A stretch of 64,000 nt of DNA, taken from the NCBI RefSeq assembly GCF_000699445.3, contig NC_067198.1:39221523-39285522 (forward strand). The letters are read 5' to 3'. The stretch comes from Schistosoma haematobium (lineage: Eukaryota; Platyhelminthes; Trematoda; Strigeidida; Schistosomatidae). Made by a program: the position numbers and the translations under genes. The notes beneath the pieces were generated by a model. The model made no database searches, had not been told where the DNA came from, and worked only from the letters and a program-made list of their open reading frames with translations. Each line of letters starts with the position of its first letter. Position 1 is the first letter of the stretch. Below, in pieces: positions 22,400-37,300 of the stretch.

Positions 22400-25300
22400 G
22401 TAAGCTTATCTGCTCATAAATTTAACAATACAAAAGGTACTCTGCCCCTGGAATCCTTGGTACACAGCTGCTGGACCACCATACATGAACAATTTCATAT
22501 TGCGGAACCTGTGAAACTAAAAGTTGACTCTGTTTCGAATACACCGTAAGTTCACTTAAAAATAAAAACATCGACTTAGAATACGTGGAATAATTGATGA
22601 TATAATAAAATCTCAAACTGTACCGGTACGATGTGAATCTGTCCTAATTCATTTAATCCTAGACACCTGTTCCGGATAACACTTCACCGAATAATAGTGA
22701 CAAAGAAAATGTGACTAAAAAGAATTCTCCCATCAAGGTAATTTTCAAACCTTTGTAAAGTATTTTTCTAGAAAAACTACGCTTACAGTGTTAAAGTCCT
22801 TTCGGATATCCCTGTTGTTGTACATGATGTTCCAGCCTGTTCCATTGAGTAAGATTTTCTAATGACTAGTTCTCATTCTTTTAGCCGTATCAACCGAGCA
22901 CCTTCCAAAGACCATATCAAAATGTTTATTCGAAGTCATGCTATGCGTTATGGACCAAACTTTACAGGTCCATGGATTGTAAATGAGGAGCTTTTACGAC
23001 GTCATAAAATACCTTTAAAAAGCCCCGGATGTCAAGTTGATAAAGTTAAGGTATGTCTAGTCTACTGTTAATATTTAATCTACTCATGTAAATGTTGCTT
23101 TCAAATAACCTTATAGTTTAGAAAACCTCATTTCATTGATATCAGGACTTATATTTCCCCGTTATTGATTCGTAGAAATGAATCAGTCTACTGGCAGTTG
23201 GTTACTAGTACTGATATCTAGAATGTACGCTGTTGCAGTACTGTGGAGTCGTTTGGGTGTTTATTTAAAAAAAAGTAGACACGTTTAAAGTATTTCTATA
23301 AAACTGTTGATTAACAATAACGATCTATGATCTTTCCAACTTTGGTTTACTATCGATTTTTATAGTATATGCAGATTATCATGTTTTTATCACCGTCAAT
23401 GATTGTTATAGTTAAAACAAATGTCCAAAGCCCTGGAGGAGGAATACTTTGTACGCGTTATGAACTCCCGACGTCAGTCCAACGGAGAAGGTACATCAGA
23501 TGATGTTACCTCAAGCACACCACTTAATTTTAAACGTATCAAACGCTTCTCTGTTCTACGTGAAGACAACACTCCCAAGATGCTTGAAGAAAATGAAGAT
23601 AACTTGCCGCTAGCTCAGTTAAAAGATCGTTCTCAATTTAAACAATCATTGGAGGATAGTAGAAAGAAGAAAATGAAACAGGTTTGTTTCTGTGATACTT
23701 AGTTTTTAATTTGTGTTTATTTTCTTTATTGAAAGTTCCATCTGAGAAATCTTTGAAGTCGCTTTAGGAAGTGAATTTTTTTCGAGACGCTTCCGTCTAT
23801 CTACGTTAGATGGTTACGGGTATTCGGAGAGACCCTGAACCTAGGTTTTGTGCTAGTTGGTCGATACTAGTCAACAAGGCGTACCCGGAGTCTTGTGGAA
23901 ACTGACGTCCTCCATCGGATTCAAACTCATGTCACCCAACTTCAAAGTCTAAGACGTTATCAATCAGCTACTGGGACGACTATTGAATTGTAGGACTGAG
24001 GTGTTTATATTGATTGATCATTAAGTAGTTGCCAACGTTATCTATAAACTACAGGTTTGACTTGTCCTCATTTATTCACACTGCTACTCTTGTGGTGTGA
24101 TTAAATTACTGTTAAGACCCGCAAAAGTTCTGCGTATCATTGGTTGATCGGTTCATAACTTCAATGAAGCTAAAGGAATGTTCAACATTAACAATACTGT
24201 CAGTTGTATATTTTTGGGCTTTCAGTCAGCCCACAGTGGTTCGAATGACTTTTCTGGTCATGATTTTTCTAAACGAAGTTTTCTACGGGACAGGGTTGAC
24301 AACCCCTTCCCTCCTTTTTCCCGGATTGGGAACGAGAGTAACCCTAAAAGATCTACAGACAGAGCAATAGGCCTCAATATGCATAATGGAAAAAGCAAGG
24401 TCCTCGAATACATCTCAGTGAGCACCAACCCAATCACACTTGGTGGGGATACTCTTGAAGAGGTGGAATCTTTCACGTAGCTGGTCAGTAGCATCACTGA
24501 TGAACGTAGAATATCTGATGTAGACGTAAAGGCGAGGATTGGGAAAGCAAGGACAGCATCCGTAGAGTTGAACAACATATCGAACTCAAAACAACTGTCA
24601 ACTAATATCAAGGTCAGATTCATCAATACGAAAGTCAAGATAGTTCTACTGTAAGGAGTTGAAACTTTGAGAACTACTACAACCACCGTCAACAGTTGTC
24701 TACACAGGATACTGAATGTCCACCGACCGGATACCATCAGCAATAGACTACTGTGAGAGAGAACAACGTAGCTTCAAACTGAAGAGGAAATTAGGAAAAG
24801 ACACTGGGTATGGATATGACACAGATTGAGGAAATCACTAAACTGGATCACGAGGCAAGTACTAACTTGGAATCCTGAAGGGAGACGGGAGAGATAAAGA
24901 CCAAAGAGCACGTTGCGTTGGGAATCGGAGGCAGAATTAGAAAGAATGAGTGGCAATTGGAATCAACTGGAAGGGAGAATCCAGGGTGTATTTGATTGGC
25001 GAATTCCTGGCGGGTGGTCTATGTTCATAAACGAGAAGTAACATGTAAATAATTAATTGAGTCACCCAATGAGCCCTTGGTTAATGACACTGTCAAAACA
25101 AGCAACCGTTTTAAAATATGTAATATAAGGTACTCTGTTAAGTATGTTGATAATCAAGCTACTTGGAAAGTCGTACCACCCCTATTTGATTTGCAATTAC
25201 TTAATATCGGCATCCATATAGAGGTCTCATCAATAGCCTTTGACGTGGGCTAAATATCTGAATTGTAAATTATGTTTGATCAGCATCTTAAATAGTTCGT

Positions 25301-28300
25301 TCTTTCGAACTCGGGGTTCCCAAAACATACCCGTTTTAGTAAGAAAACATCCACTCAATATTTCTAAAGCATCACTCACTTAAAGAAACCACGAAATAGG
25401 TTTTTAAATATTCCTTAAATGTAGGCCAAGGGCTTTCCGATTTCGCTTTATTGAAAAAGCTACCTAAGTATTAGTTTTACGGCAGCTTTTCTATAATAAT
25501 CACGGTAAATTATTTTTTACTTTTCCTATTTACTTAATCAACACAGTCCACCTTATTTCAATTTGGCAAGAAAACTCCTACAAAAGATGAAATACCAGAC
25601 AAGTCAGCAATCAATCGTCCTAAAAAGAATACTAATGAAAGATGTGCATTACCTCGAGTTGCTCAACATCTCATCAAAATGTTTGGAGAAGATCGTAATA
25701 ATCCAGCCATAGAAACTCAGATAAGACTTTGTGCAAAATTCATAAGTGACGTAGATATTCTTAAGTTGCCTGTTGAATTACGCGATCCTGTGCGATCAAA
25801 GAAAGAAGCGTTTGCGTTCAAAAAAAAGTTGTAAGTTCAATTCAATCCTTCGAATTTTTGTATTATTGTGTTACGAACATGTACTGATTCGTTTGACATA
25901 TCCTAATAAAATCTCCGATAATGATTGAAAATAAGGCAGCAGAACAGTGTGTAGCTAAGAGATAATTGCTATACTATAATGTCAATCTATTTTGGATGGT
26001 TTTAATAATCGCATTGGAGTTAAGTTTTGTACGTGGAAATTCCTCTCCTTTGTGGAAAAGTTTGCTCATACGATTCGCCGTAAGCGTTCCGCTTACTCAA
26101 GACTACTGTTCTCATCGTTCTCCAAGAACAGATATCTCTTAAAGTATCAACCATCGGTAGTTCGCTGTGTTTTATTTATTTATTTTAACACAGATATTGG
26201 TACAAAGAGGAACCAAATACATATGCGCCACACAGATCTCATTTGATATGTGTGAGGGCCGTCATACTGCCCGGGTGCCCAAACCGAAGCAAGTGGTTTT
26301 CTTAGGGGGCCACACCCGGAGCCTTCAACCTGAAGGTTTGATCCACAAGGCAGTGGAGCAACGTAAGGAGACGCAGTCCCATGGTGGCCGGTGACCAACA
26401 ATTGATTCATACGCCATTTGTTCCTTCAGGATACTGGAGCTCATGTGCACCATTGGTTTGGAATCAGGGTTTTCCAACTCCCCTAGATGGATTCTTCATG
26501 TCCACCAACCCAGTTAAAGCGCCGGACACTCGCTTTTCGTTATCTCAATTTCGTAAACAACACTCGTGGTGCGAGAAGGCAGTGAGTATGATCGTATCAA
26601 AGTGTATTTGATGTGTTTCAATAAGTGTTGTAAATTTAAAATTAAGACGTTTTTCATCGTCATTCGTTTCTTCCGTTAGTTTTTTTGTCTGAGGATTATC
26701 CTTCGAAAATCATCTTGTCTTTCCCCAATCTCATCTGCTACAACTAATTTTGCTAATACTTTTGGTACTCTTGGTTTGTTTTATAATTTCATTCCCTCTT
26801 TGCCGACCTGGTGTTCATCTTGTGCTAATGAGGTGTGGCAACTTGAACTGATCTACATTTTTGGCAATTTTGATGTACGTTACGACCGACTGATGATTTA
26901 CTGTGTTGTTAAGGCACTCATTTCTTATTGATTTCAGCAATTAGATCCTCCTTTTGGATATTTCTACGGAGAATAACTTCGTTGCTTCTGCTTTTTATAT
27001 TGCCTATTCAACGCTTTTCTTTTTCATTATGATACCTCTCCTGTCTTTTAGATGGATTATTTATTGCGTACCATAAGTAGTGTACTACTTGTAATGCTGG
27101 TACTCAATAATTAATTAGTCTTTTAATTATCTACAATTTATGGACCTAGTATCGGGATTGGTCAATCTGTGCTACACAAATCTGTCAGAATAAGTTGTCT
27201 TGGAACAATTTTTAGTGAAGAACTTCGCGTTAGAAACATTAATATTGGTTTTGAAATGATGTTCCTAGTTGTAAGCCATTTATTCATGGTAAATGAACCA
27301 TAATAAAATATCTAACCCCCCACATCACCCTTGTGTTTCTGATTACACTAATTCTGGGCTGTGACTCAACCACTGAAATAACTAGGAAAAAGCTTGGTGA
27401 CATGTTTTTCATTTCTAATAAAGTGTGTGCTGATTCCTAATACTTATATTTAATGTCCTCATTCTTATGATTTTGAATCTCTAGACTGACTATGTCACCG
27501 ACTCAACGAAAGCAAGCACTCCAAGAAATGAAAGAAAAACAGAAGATTGAACGTATTCACGCTAATAAATTGCTTGATGATCAACATCTTATGACTGCTT
27601 TGCCTCAGTGCTCTCGTTTACCTGAACCTTCCAAACTTGAACTTCCTCCTAGTTTCAACGAATCTTTGTTTGGACGCCTGCTAGGATTAACAGAATTTTT
27701 CCATGTCTTCCATAGCTTACTTGTTGAAGGATCTGTTGATGATACCGAGGTAGAGAATCCATCTGAAAATAATGTCCTATCTGGCTTTTGTCGCTTTCCA
27801 GTCGAATCTCTTGTAGCCGGGGTTGGTGAACCGGGTTATTCTGATGATGATGACGATGGTAATACTGATGAAGAAGAGGAAGAAGCTGGATTAACTGAAT
27901 CAAATGCTCCACTTCCGAAAATATGTATAAAGTCATTGCGTCGTCTAGGATTGAAACGATTACTTAACGCTGTCACCACAAATAATCCATCAGCCGGTGC
28001 CTATCGATCACTAGCACGTCCTTTAAGTGTCCTATTACGCTTAGTCTTAAGAGATGAACAAATAGGTGTAAGTACTATATATTGTGTTAACAAAACTAAC
28101 ATATAATAATATTGTTTTAAATTAGGAACTTAACGTATTTCCATAACAGCATTTATTCACATACTATTCATTTTTCTCACGATAAATCATAGAGCTCATC
28201 AGTTTTCCATTCTCATAATAAAGGAGTTACAACCTGTTTATCGCCTTCACATTCGTGCCTCTGAAGTACACGACTGATTGAACTGTATTCGAAGAATCAG

Positions 28301-31300
28301 TATTTCATTGACCCCTAGTAATACTTCAATTCATGTAATTTTGTAGCCTTTTTATTTTTTATCACTGTAACCTGGTTAAAGTGTAAGATTTTCCACCTGA
28401 GATTTGTGGCAGGGAAAGTATAATCCTTTTGATAATCAGATGCTTATTTTTTAGTTAGCTGAATCTCATAATGGTTGAAACTAGAAATAAACTTGATTAT
28501 GAATTACATTTACAGTCAGTATTGTAACCAAGATTATACTCTTTTTATGCGAATCTCAGCTCTTAGCTGGAAACTAGCATATTATGGTTCAGAACCCCAG
28601 TTCATCTTTTATGGTTTGATCTTGTTAGTAGATTTGGTCTTCGCTCAAAAATGATACTGTGTGTACAGTGTACACGGCACCATAATTTTTCATCATACCA
28701 TCGTGATTTAATAAAAAAGCGAATGACATGAACGATCCTCTGAGATTCCCAATAACTACCTTTACGAAATGCGGAAAAATTTACACCAAAGAAAACTTTT
28801 CTCGTTAATTTCATTTCCCTAAAAGCCATAAAGCAATTGTGCCTGTATTAACTGACTAATGGTAGTATCAATCCTTGCATATTAGCTTGGCCGTGTTCTC
28901 TCAGTGAACGAATTATCTGACCGGTTCGTTAGTGTTGTAAAACATATAAGAAACTAAATATCAAAGATGAATGGCTGCAAATTGAAGGATTATGGTTTGA
29001 TATTTTAAGGAGGTTGGTGAAGGTCATTCACCTAATATGTATTGGTTTTGAATAAAGGTAATAGAATAATGCGTGATTGATTGAAATTAGTTAATTGGAG
29101 TAGAAAGTTGAGGAATGATCAAAGAATGTATATAATTGAACGGTGAAAAAAACAATAGAATATGAATTAAACCCAGAAGAAAATACAGAAATGTAAGGAA
29201 AGTGACCACACCAACCGTTATAGTACACATAAATTTGACTACACTACGTATCCCTCAAGTTTCTGCAATCAAACATATGATGTCTAGACATTCATTTTTT
29301 GGTAGATTTGGTTAGAACTTATTAGTAATCTCAAGTGATATATCCGGTATTGTATCGTTATAAATAATTACATTTTGTGGAATATAAGATTCCACACTTC
29401 ATTGTTTTTTACTGAACCATGCTAGAAGGTTACTTACTTGCCTATACGTACTAACAAGAATTTTTTGGTCACAAAATGAAATTATTGAAAAGCTCAAAAT
29501 CGAGTATTAATTGTAGTTTGGTTTCAACTGTAAGATAACGGAACTTTGCAAGCATACTATTGCGTTGTGCTCACTGATCAATTGGTACATACATAATCCT
29601 AAAATTAGTATTAGAAAGGTAATCATAAACTTTTTTCCAAGTAAAACACGATCATTTATTTTAGTCCAATGATTTTTTTTATTCTCAGAAAAAACGGGAG
29701 TTGGGCTTGAAACTGGCTAAATTCCCAGTTACACCGTATACAGCTCCTGAGCTCCTTAGATTGACTCTTTTAAACGAAATCCCATCAAATCATGCTAGAA
29801 CAACTATATTGGAACAATTACGAAATCATGATGCTCCAGTCACTGATCCTAATGTAAGTGTCAAAATGTTTCTTGTACGTTATTTGGCCTGCTTGAGCAA
29901 GTGCAAGATATGATGTTATTTTCAGATTATTGATTTGAGTCTTAATCTATGATAAAAACATGAGTAACTTTAGCACTAACCCTTATGTTCCTTAAGCATT
30001 AAATAAGTACAAATAATACAACAATCAAAAACGAATATGGTCCCTTGTAGAAATCGTCTACCGATAAATCGAATAGTATTGGATGACTCATTCACTGCAG
30101 GGTAACAGTTAAATAACAAAACAAAGACTAAAGTTTAAGGTCAAGCCAGGTTATACTGTTGATTGGATGAATCTTTCATTTTTCAAACAATAAATGTACT
30201 AATTCTTCCCAGTAATTTGAAGTTTTTATCGTTCTGAATACAATTATAATGTATACAAATATCAGCTTCCATCATACTGAAATTTCCTTGCAAATTGGGT
30301 TTGTATTATATTCTGGTTTCCACAATCTTGGGGTTCATCCTCAAAGTATAAGAATTTAGTCCTGTTTCTGAATCAATGGATCTAGGACAATGTAAGAAAC
30401 AAAAATGCACAAACAGTCTTATTGAGTGAAGTCCTTGTTATGTTAGCTCTATACTCTAAAAGCTCTACCTCAGGTGACAAAAATTAGAAGGGTGTTGTGT
30501 TTAGCGCCGATCTTCTGTGACTCGCCCCTTCGGACATGGAAAAGAAACCACTGCAAATCTTCGTTGTTTCAGACAAACGCTTTGTTATGGTCACACCATA
30601 GAACGATCGGGAGTACCATTTTGCCACGGGACCTTACGTTTCTGCTTCTAATCATATATTCCACCAACGGATTGGTTTATATGGTACGATCTAAAGAAAC
30701 AAGTATTCCAGTCACCATAACTCGGTTTGGCCATCAAGATAGACAAGTCCGATCACGGCTGCGGATGAGCACCTTTCATGATTTTCGTGTCATCCTTTCC
30801 CAAGGGTCATAATCATCCCTGTCTTTTCCGAATCTTGGTGTATGTACACCGTCGGGACGACTATGTACATTAACATAGTGAAGCAAGGATCCTAAGAATC
30901 TATATCGAATAAAAAAAATTACTCTTAATTATCGTTTCTGAGGAATGCCTCTGGAAAATACATTAGAACGCTTACAAAAACCCTTTAGGTTTGAAGTAAG
31001 CCGTTATTCAATTAATTGGGAATAAAATATTTATTGGTATGAGCTTAATTGAATAAAGTGTGAATTAGGAAAGAGTTTAAAAACACTAATCATTTAAAAA
31101 TAAAATTGAAGGGTTAACTCATTTAGAATTGAATCAACCATTGTTCTCATTCAATGTTAATCTATCAACTAATTGAATGAATTTTTCAGTTTAACATAAT
31201 CACTTTTATCAGTAGCTATTCAGGCATGATAACTTCGGTTTCTAATAAATTCAGTTTCATACTTGATAAATTGCAGTTGTTGGGCCGTACAAGGTTTTAT

Positions 31301-34300
31301 AGAAAAACTTCAAATAATTGCTCCTATAATTAGTTTTCGACCCGACTGTTGCCTCTACCTTGACGTAGTGATCGGACTTACCTATCGTGATAAAACAATG
31401 GGACTATACTGGTTGGAACAATCGTTCCTCAAGGTTCTAACATGCCAGGCAAGTCAGTTGACGAACGGTAAGATTGAAAACAGCAAACCCGAGGTCTGAA
31501 GGCGAAGTCATACTGCTGACTGTACAGAGGCATGACGGCAGTAAGGTGTTTCTTCCAGAAAACCAGCACGACAGCAATGCTGTCTTCCCACAAAGGAAGG
31601 GTAGAGTTAGAATAGATCGACCCTAAAAATGCACACCTCTCCTTATTCCACGGATATCAGTCTCCGTAGGTGTTGTGGATGCGGAGGAATAGACCAATAA
31701 TTATCATGTTAAGTCCAATGGTGTCCTTGGACTTTAAATGGATATTTTCTATTGGTCGATATCTGTTCACTTGTTGTATATTGTACAAAATGTTGTTTTC
31801 TATTTTATGGTACGATGTGGTGTGCTTGATTGGTATATAAACAAAGTATGTTTGAAATATAATGATTCATATCTCAGAGGTTGTGGCTTGTGTTCTGGAC
31901 TCAACTGGTTGGGCTGGACAGGGAAGCAGGACCAATCAGAACTGTAGGCCGTTCGTCCGTGTTTACGTGTCACTGTCACCGAATCGATCAATAAACGCTG
32001 CTTATCAAAACCTGCAGTCACACCCGTCATAACAGTAGGTAAGGTCTCAACAAGAACGGAGCTAATACGAAAACTGCCCACGAAAAGATAGTATGTGACC
32101 GACCTCGAGCAGTTGTCCCTTTGGAACTGCGGTCACGCTCTCAGGTCACTAAGATCAACTCTAACCCAATTTCCCTCGTCAAGGCTGTCCACTTTCTCAA
32201 TTTTTTTAACCTTATTATGCACATGCTGATGGAGGTAAGGCTCTCGTCGACTGAATTTTCGGGCATTTGTCTCCTACCAGGATGTCCACTTATCGACTGA
32301 GAATACGCAGATGATACAGTCCTGTTTGGTGAAGACGCTGATAAAATTCACTCTTTTTATAGCACTGAGCGACAATGCCAGGATTTTTGGGATGCGCTTC
32401 TTCCCCTCCAAATACAAGTTGTTGCTTCAGGACTGGTCTATGTCAACACCTGAACTAAGGATAGGGAATTAAATAGTCGAACGCGTTGACAACTTCACTT
32501 ATCTTGGAAGTCTGATCAGCCCTAATGGGCTGGTGTCTGACGGAATCTCTACACGGATTCGAAAAGCTCGTTTGGCTTTTGCCAACTCATGTCACCTATG
32601 GCGAAGGCGAGGTATCCGTCTATCAACAAAAAGACGAGTATACTGCTCGGCAGTTTGTTCTGTCTTACTTTACGGCAGCGAAACATGGCCATTGAGAGTA
32701 GGAGATACTAGTAAGTTACTATTGTTTGACCACAGATGTCTTAGAAATCTTGCCAGCATCTGCTGGGATCAGCGGGTAAGTCATAGTGAGGTTAGACGCA
32801 GAGTATTAGGGAATGATGGTAAATCAGTTGATGAGGTTGTAAATCTTCATCGACTGAGATGGTTGGGCCACGTGTTGCGTATGCCTGAACACCGATCACC
32901 ACGATGCGCAATGCTGATTAGTATTTGGAATGGTTGTAAGAAAATTCGGGGTGGCCAAACCCAAACGTGGTCTTGAGTGCTGTTAGAAGTATGAGGGTTG
33001 TTATGCACTCTCTGCCTTCCCTTAGAGTATGAGATTAAAATCGCTTCGTATTTTTCTACGTACTAATTCTTTCTTCCTGTTCTATATCGTTATATGCAAT
33101 CTTTCTTCCATATATTACCACCATTGAATTAACTACTATGAATTCGGTGCTCATCTTATTGTGCTAATGAGGTATGGCAACTTAGACCGATGCATGGATG
33201 TGCCTGGTCTTACGTTGTAACTGACCTCAAAGTAAAGTGCAAGAGTTTTTATTTAGGAATTTAGACTAATATATTTCATAAATTATTTATTTGCAAAGGG
33301 AAGTACGGTTTAAACATGGATACTGAGATGCAGACAAATCCAGCTGACGAATTTCAACCACAACGAATAGTGTTCCCTAACTTCCACTCACAACCGCAAT
33401 TCAACTCTGCTTTGGAAGGAAACACGGTTTTCATTTTAAACACTTGTGATAGGCTGCGTTTTCTGTATATATTCTTTTCTTTTATATAATCACTTTCAAT
33501 TGAGTGTATATCTAGAATACCATTCATTTTGTATTCAAATTTTTAGCCATTTGACCAGAATTCTGTGACACAACTTATACACCACTTATCCAACTCTGAT
33601 CTACATGAACTGTTTCCAGAAATACGTGTAATAGCGTTGGAATGGGCAGTGGATAAAATTTTCGATCTTGATCTTATAGATGATCATATTATGGCATGTC
33701 AACGTCGTGCAGCTGATGCTTGGCAAAGGAAAATTCAGGTGTTACGTGATAAAAACTTACGAAAAAAAGACAAAAAAGATAATGCAAATGAAGCTAACAA
33801 AGCCACCAGTAATAATAATAATAGCAATAATATATCTACCAATCAACTTGATGAGTCGAAGTCTAAAGCAGACACTCCTACCGCTACTGCTGATGATATC
33901 ACAGATTCTGAAAGTAAGTTGTTTCTAAAAATGATTTACTCGCTTGTTTAAATGAAAAAATAATGTAAAAATTAATCACAGCGTAATAGAACATTTGACT
34001 TACATATCTGATTAAAATAAATGCGAAGCAAACACTTTAAAATGTAACTATTAACTATTTCAGATGACTTAGCATCAATTGTAAAACGCAGACGAATTCT
34101 AGCTGCACGAGCAGCAATAGAAAAGGAAGAAAAAGAAAATCTGGAACGTCAACGCCGTCTGGAAATGGCTCAAGAACATGCTGAAGAACGTGCAATTAAT
34201 ACAGTTAGTCGACTTCATGATATTCGGTCTACAGAAGCAAAATGTGTTCTACGAAACAACCCTATTGGTTATGATAGATATTATCGTCGTGTTTGGTATT

Positions 34301-37300
34301 TCCGTTGTTCTCCGGATCGTTTGTTTTTGGAGGCTAATTGGGCTTCCTCAAGTATCATGTATTCGGTTGATTCCTTTAGAAGTAATTAATATTTCCTTAA
34401 TATATTAATTTACGTAATTATTTATTTATTTATTTGAACACATAAATATTGGTACAAAGGGGCACCAAATACATATGTGTCACACAAATCGAGTGATTCG
34501 TGTGAGGGCTGAAATACTGCCCGGGCGCCCAAACTGGAACAGGCGGTTTTCTTAGGTGGCCACTCCCCGAGCCTTTGACCTGGAGGTCTAACCCACAAGG
34601 CAGTGGAGCAACGCTAGGAGATACAGTCCCATGGTAGCCGGTGACCACTATTAGGTTCATGCACCATTTGTTTCCTTAGGATCCTGACAGTGGCTGTGTA
34701 CTCGAGGTCGTGTGGAAGTATTTTGAGAGGGAGAGCTAACTCTCCCCACTCTCGGTCGTACCAGGGTCTTTGGGGGCAATATACGTATTGATATGATACA
34801 TTTAAGTGGTTTACTGCAATTTACTTTTTCATAGTTTCTCCATACAATCTAGAATTTGGCACGCTTTTTGTTTGTAGAAAATGAATCTGTCCCAATTACC
34901 ACTCTGAGTGATGAAACAATACCACAACCTGCTCATGGTTTTGTAAAAAATGGCACATTGAACAGTGGAACTATTTCAAGTTCCTGGAGTAATTGGTATT
35001 TTTATGATCGTCCTGAACAGTTAGATGAATTGTTAAATTCATTGCTAACTCGCGGTGTTCGAGAAAGTCATTTAAAAAGTCAGTTATTGGCAGATGGATT
35101 TCTGGAGTCACTTAAAAAAAGATGGAGAAGTGGTCTCTCAAATGAATTGGTAATTAAAGCTGACACGACGAATGGTACTCCTATAAATGTAGAAAAACAT
35201 CCATCTCATAAACGGTAAGTTTTGGATCTTTTATGGTACCATGGCTAGTTATCTATTTTTTTCATTTTTTTCAGCATAAACGTTAAAAATTATAATAATT
35301 ATTTTAAATATCAACACGTTTCAATGTTTTACTTCAATACGGATATAGTTGTAAATAGCTGATGATAAACCATGAAGTGAAAAGAATTCGTATTATTCTG
35401 GCTTTATTCAAATTTCTGTACAGGGACTTATTATATGAAACATAAAATTTAAGTTTAGTTATCCGAAACGTTTTGCATTTTCCACATAGTTTTCCTGTCA
35501 TTTTTCTATTTTAAAACTATTTTCTAATCTAATATTCATTTTATAGGGCACTAGTAACTAAGTTCGTGCATGTGTATACGGGTTCTGGCAAATTGTATTA
35601 CTTGTAGTCGTTTATCAGTTGCTTAATTGACGGGACAACAGTCTATGCAGTCTCGAATTAAAACAACAATTTATCAGTACAATTTGTTCTATTTGATTTC
35701 ACGTCTCAAAAGTATGTGATAAGAAAAGGGAAACAGTCTAGCTATGACATGCTAAAACTAAGGACTAATTCTGTCTTTTTTCTTCGTTCTTGAATAGTTT
35801 GATGTTTATCCTTCGTAGTCAATGCCCGTTGATGAGGATTTGTTTGACAGCTTCGAGTTCACCTGATTGATTGCCGTGGTAGACCCTAATTTTCAGTCAG
35901 TCTATGAATACAGTGTTCTTGAGTGCTATTAGAGGTATAAGGGCGGTTATCACTTCCCGGTTGCCCACACTGTGGTAAGGTTCTTCTGGAGGTACCTGAA
36001 AATGAAATTGGGTTAGAGTTGATCTTAGTGACCTGAGAGCGTGACCGCAGTGCCAAAGGGACAACTGCTCGAGGTCGGTCACATACTATCTTTTCGTGGG
36101 CAGTTCTCGTATTAGCTCCGTTCTTGTTGAGACCTTATCGCCGGAGACTGATATCCGTGGAATAAGGAGAGGTGTGCATTTTTAGGGTCGATCTATTCTG
36201 ACTCCACCCTTCCTTTGTGGGAAGACAGCATTGCTGTCGTGCTGGTTTTCTGGAAGAAACACCTTACTGCCGTCATGCCTCTGTACAGTCAGCAGTATGA
36301 CTTCGCCTTCAGACCTCGGGTTTGCTGTTTTCAATCTTACCGTTCGTCAACTGACTTGCCTGGCATGTTAGAACCTTGAGGAACGATTGTTCCAACCAGT
36401 ATAGTCCCATTGTTTTATCACGATAGGTAAGTTCGACCACCACGTCAAGGTAGCAGTGACGATCGGGGACACTAATTTTACACAATTTCAATTTAATTTG
36501 TAATGGTTTAGTTTTCTATGATTAACAGAAATGTGAAATATTTTTCTATTATAGTGATCTTCCTGCTGGAGCCGCTTTGGCAGGAGCATTGTTAAAAGTA
36601 AGTTTGATTACTTTTAATATGTGATTATATTAATTGAAGATGTTACTTATGTTTGTTTTTTATTCATTGGTAGATACAAGTTCATAAAATGGTGTATTTT
36701 TCAAATAATTTTGTCATAATTTATATGTGATAGGTTTTCATTGTTAGTCTCATATGCACCGTAGAACGCGATACACTTACATCAGCTCAAGCTACCATAC
36801 CACATAAGGACGTCGAGATAAAATTATCAAGATAAATGTTAGAGTGATAGAAGGAGTAGTACTAGTATCAGTAGTAATGAAAAAGATTAGGTGTAGGCCA
36901 AAAAAGTACGAGATTTCGGGTCTCAGGTTCTAATGGAAGGAATGAATGCACCTGCGCCACCCAATTTCTATCCACTGGTTATGACAGGCGCGTGGTCCCC
37001 AACCAGGTAATCTCCATCTACCTACATGACTCAGTCCAGCAGCCGATGACTTCGTAAACTGATAAATGTCTTGATTTGCCTGTCGTTAGCTTTCTTCCAG
37101 CGTACTACTACATTTGACAACATTAAGTGTCGAGGTTGTGGTTGATTCAGCATACGTAACACATCTCAGTCACCTCAACATTACCTACTCATTCGCTCCA
37201 CGATGTAAAAGAAATATCTCGAAGACACTTGCAATCAAAAACCTGCAGCCGGCGCATGTCTTCTATATTTATGGACTGTTTCATAGCCATAGACTAGAAC

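Noticed and set aside
22422..22616. Minus-strand frame over BAZ1A-like exon 2
   Set aside because: Shadow of a well-supported plus-strand WAC exon.
24258..24743. 161-codon minus-strand open frame (and its copy at 59349-59774)
   Set aside because: Antisense to the dead family B RT; its openness in both loci follows from their near identity.
32533..32976. 147-codon plus-strand frame as a host gene
   Set aside because: It is the RT C-terminal region of family A (compare 2500-2940), not a host exon, although it lies in the BAZ1A-like transcription unit in sense.
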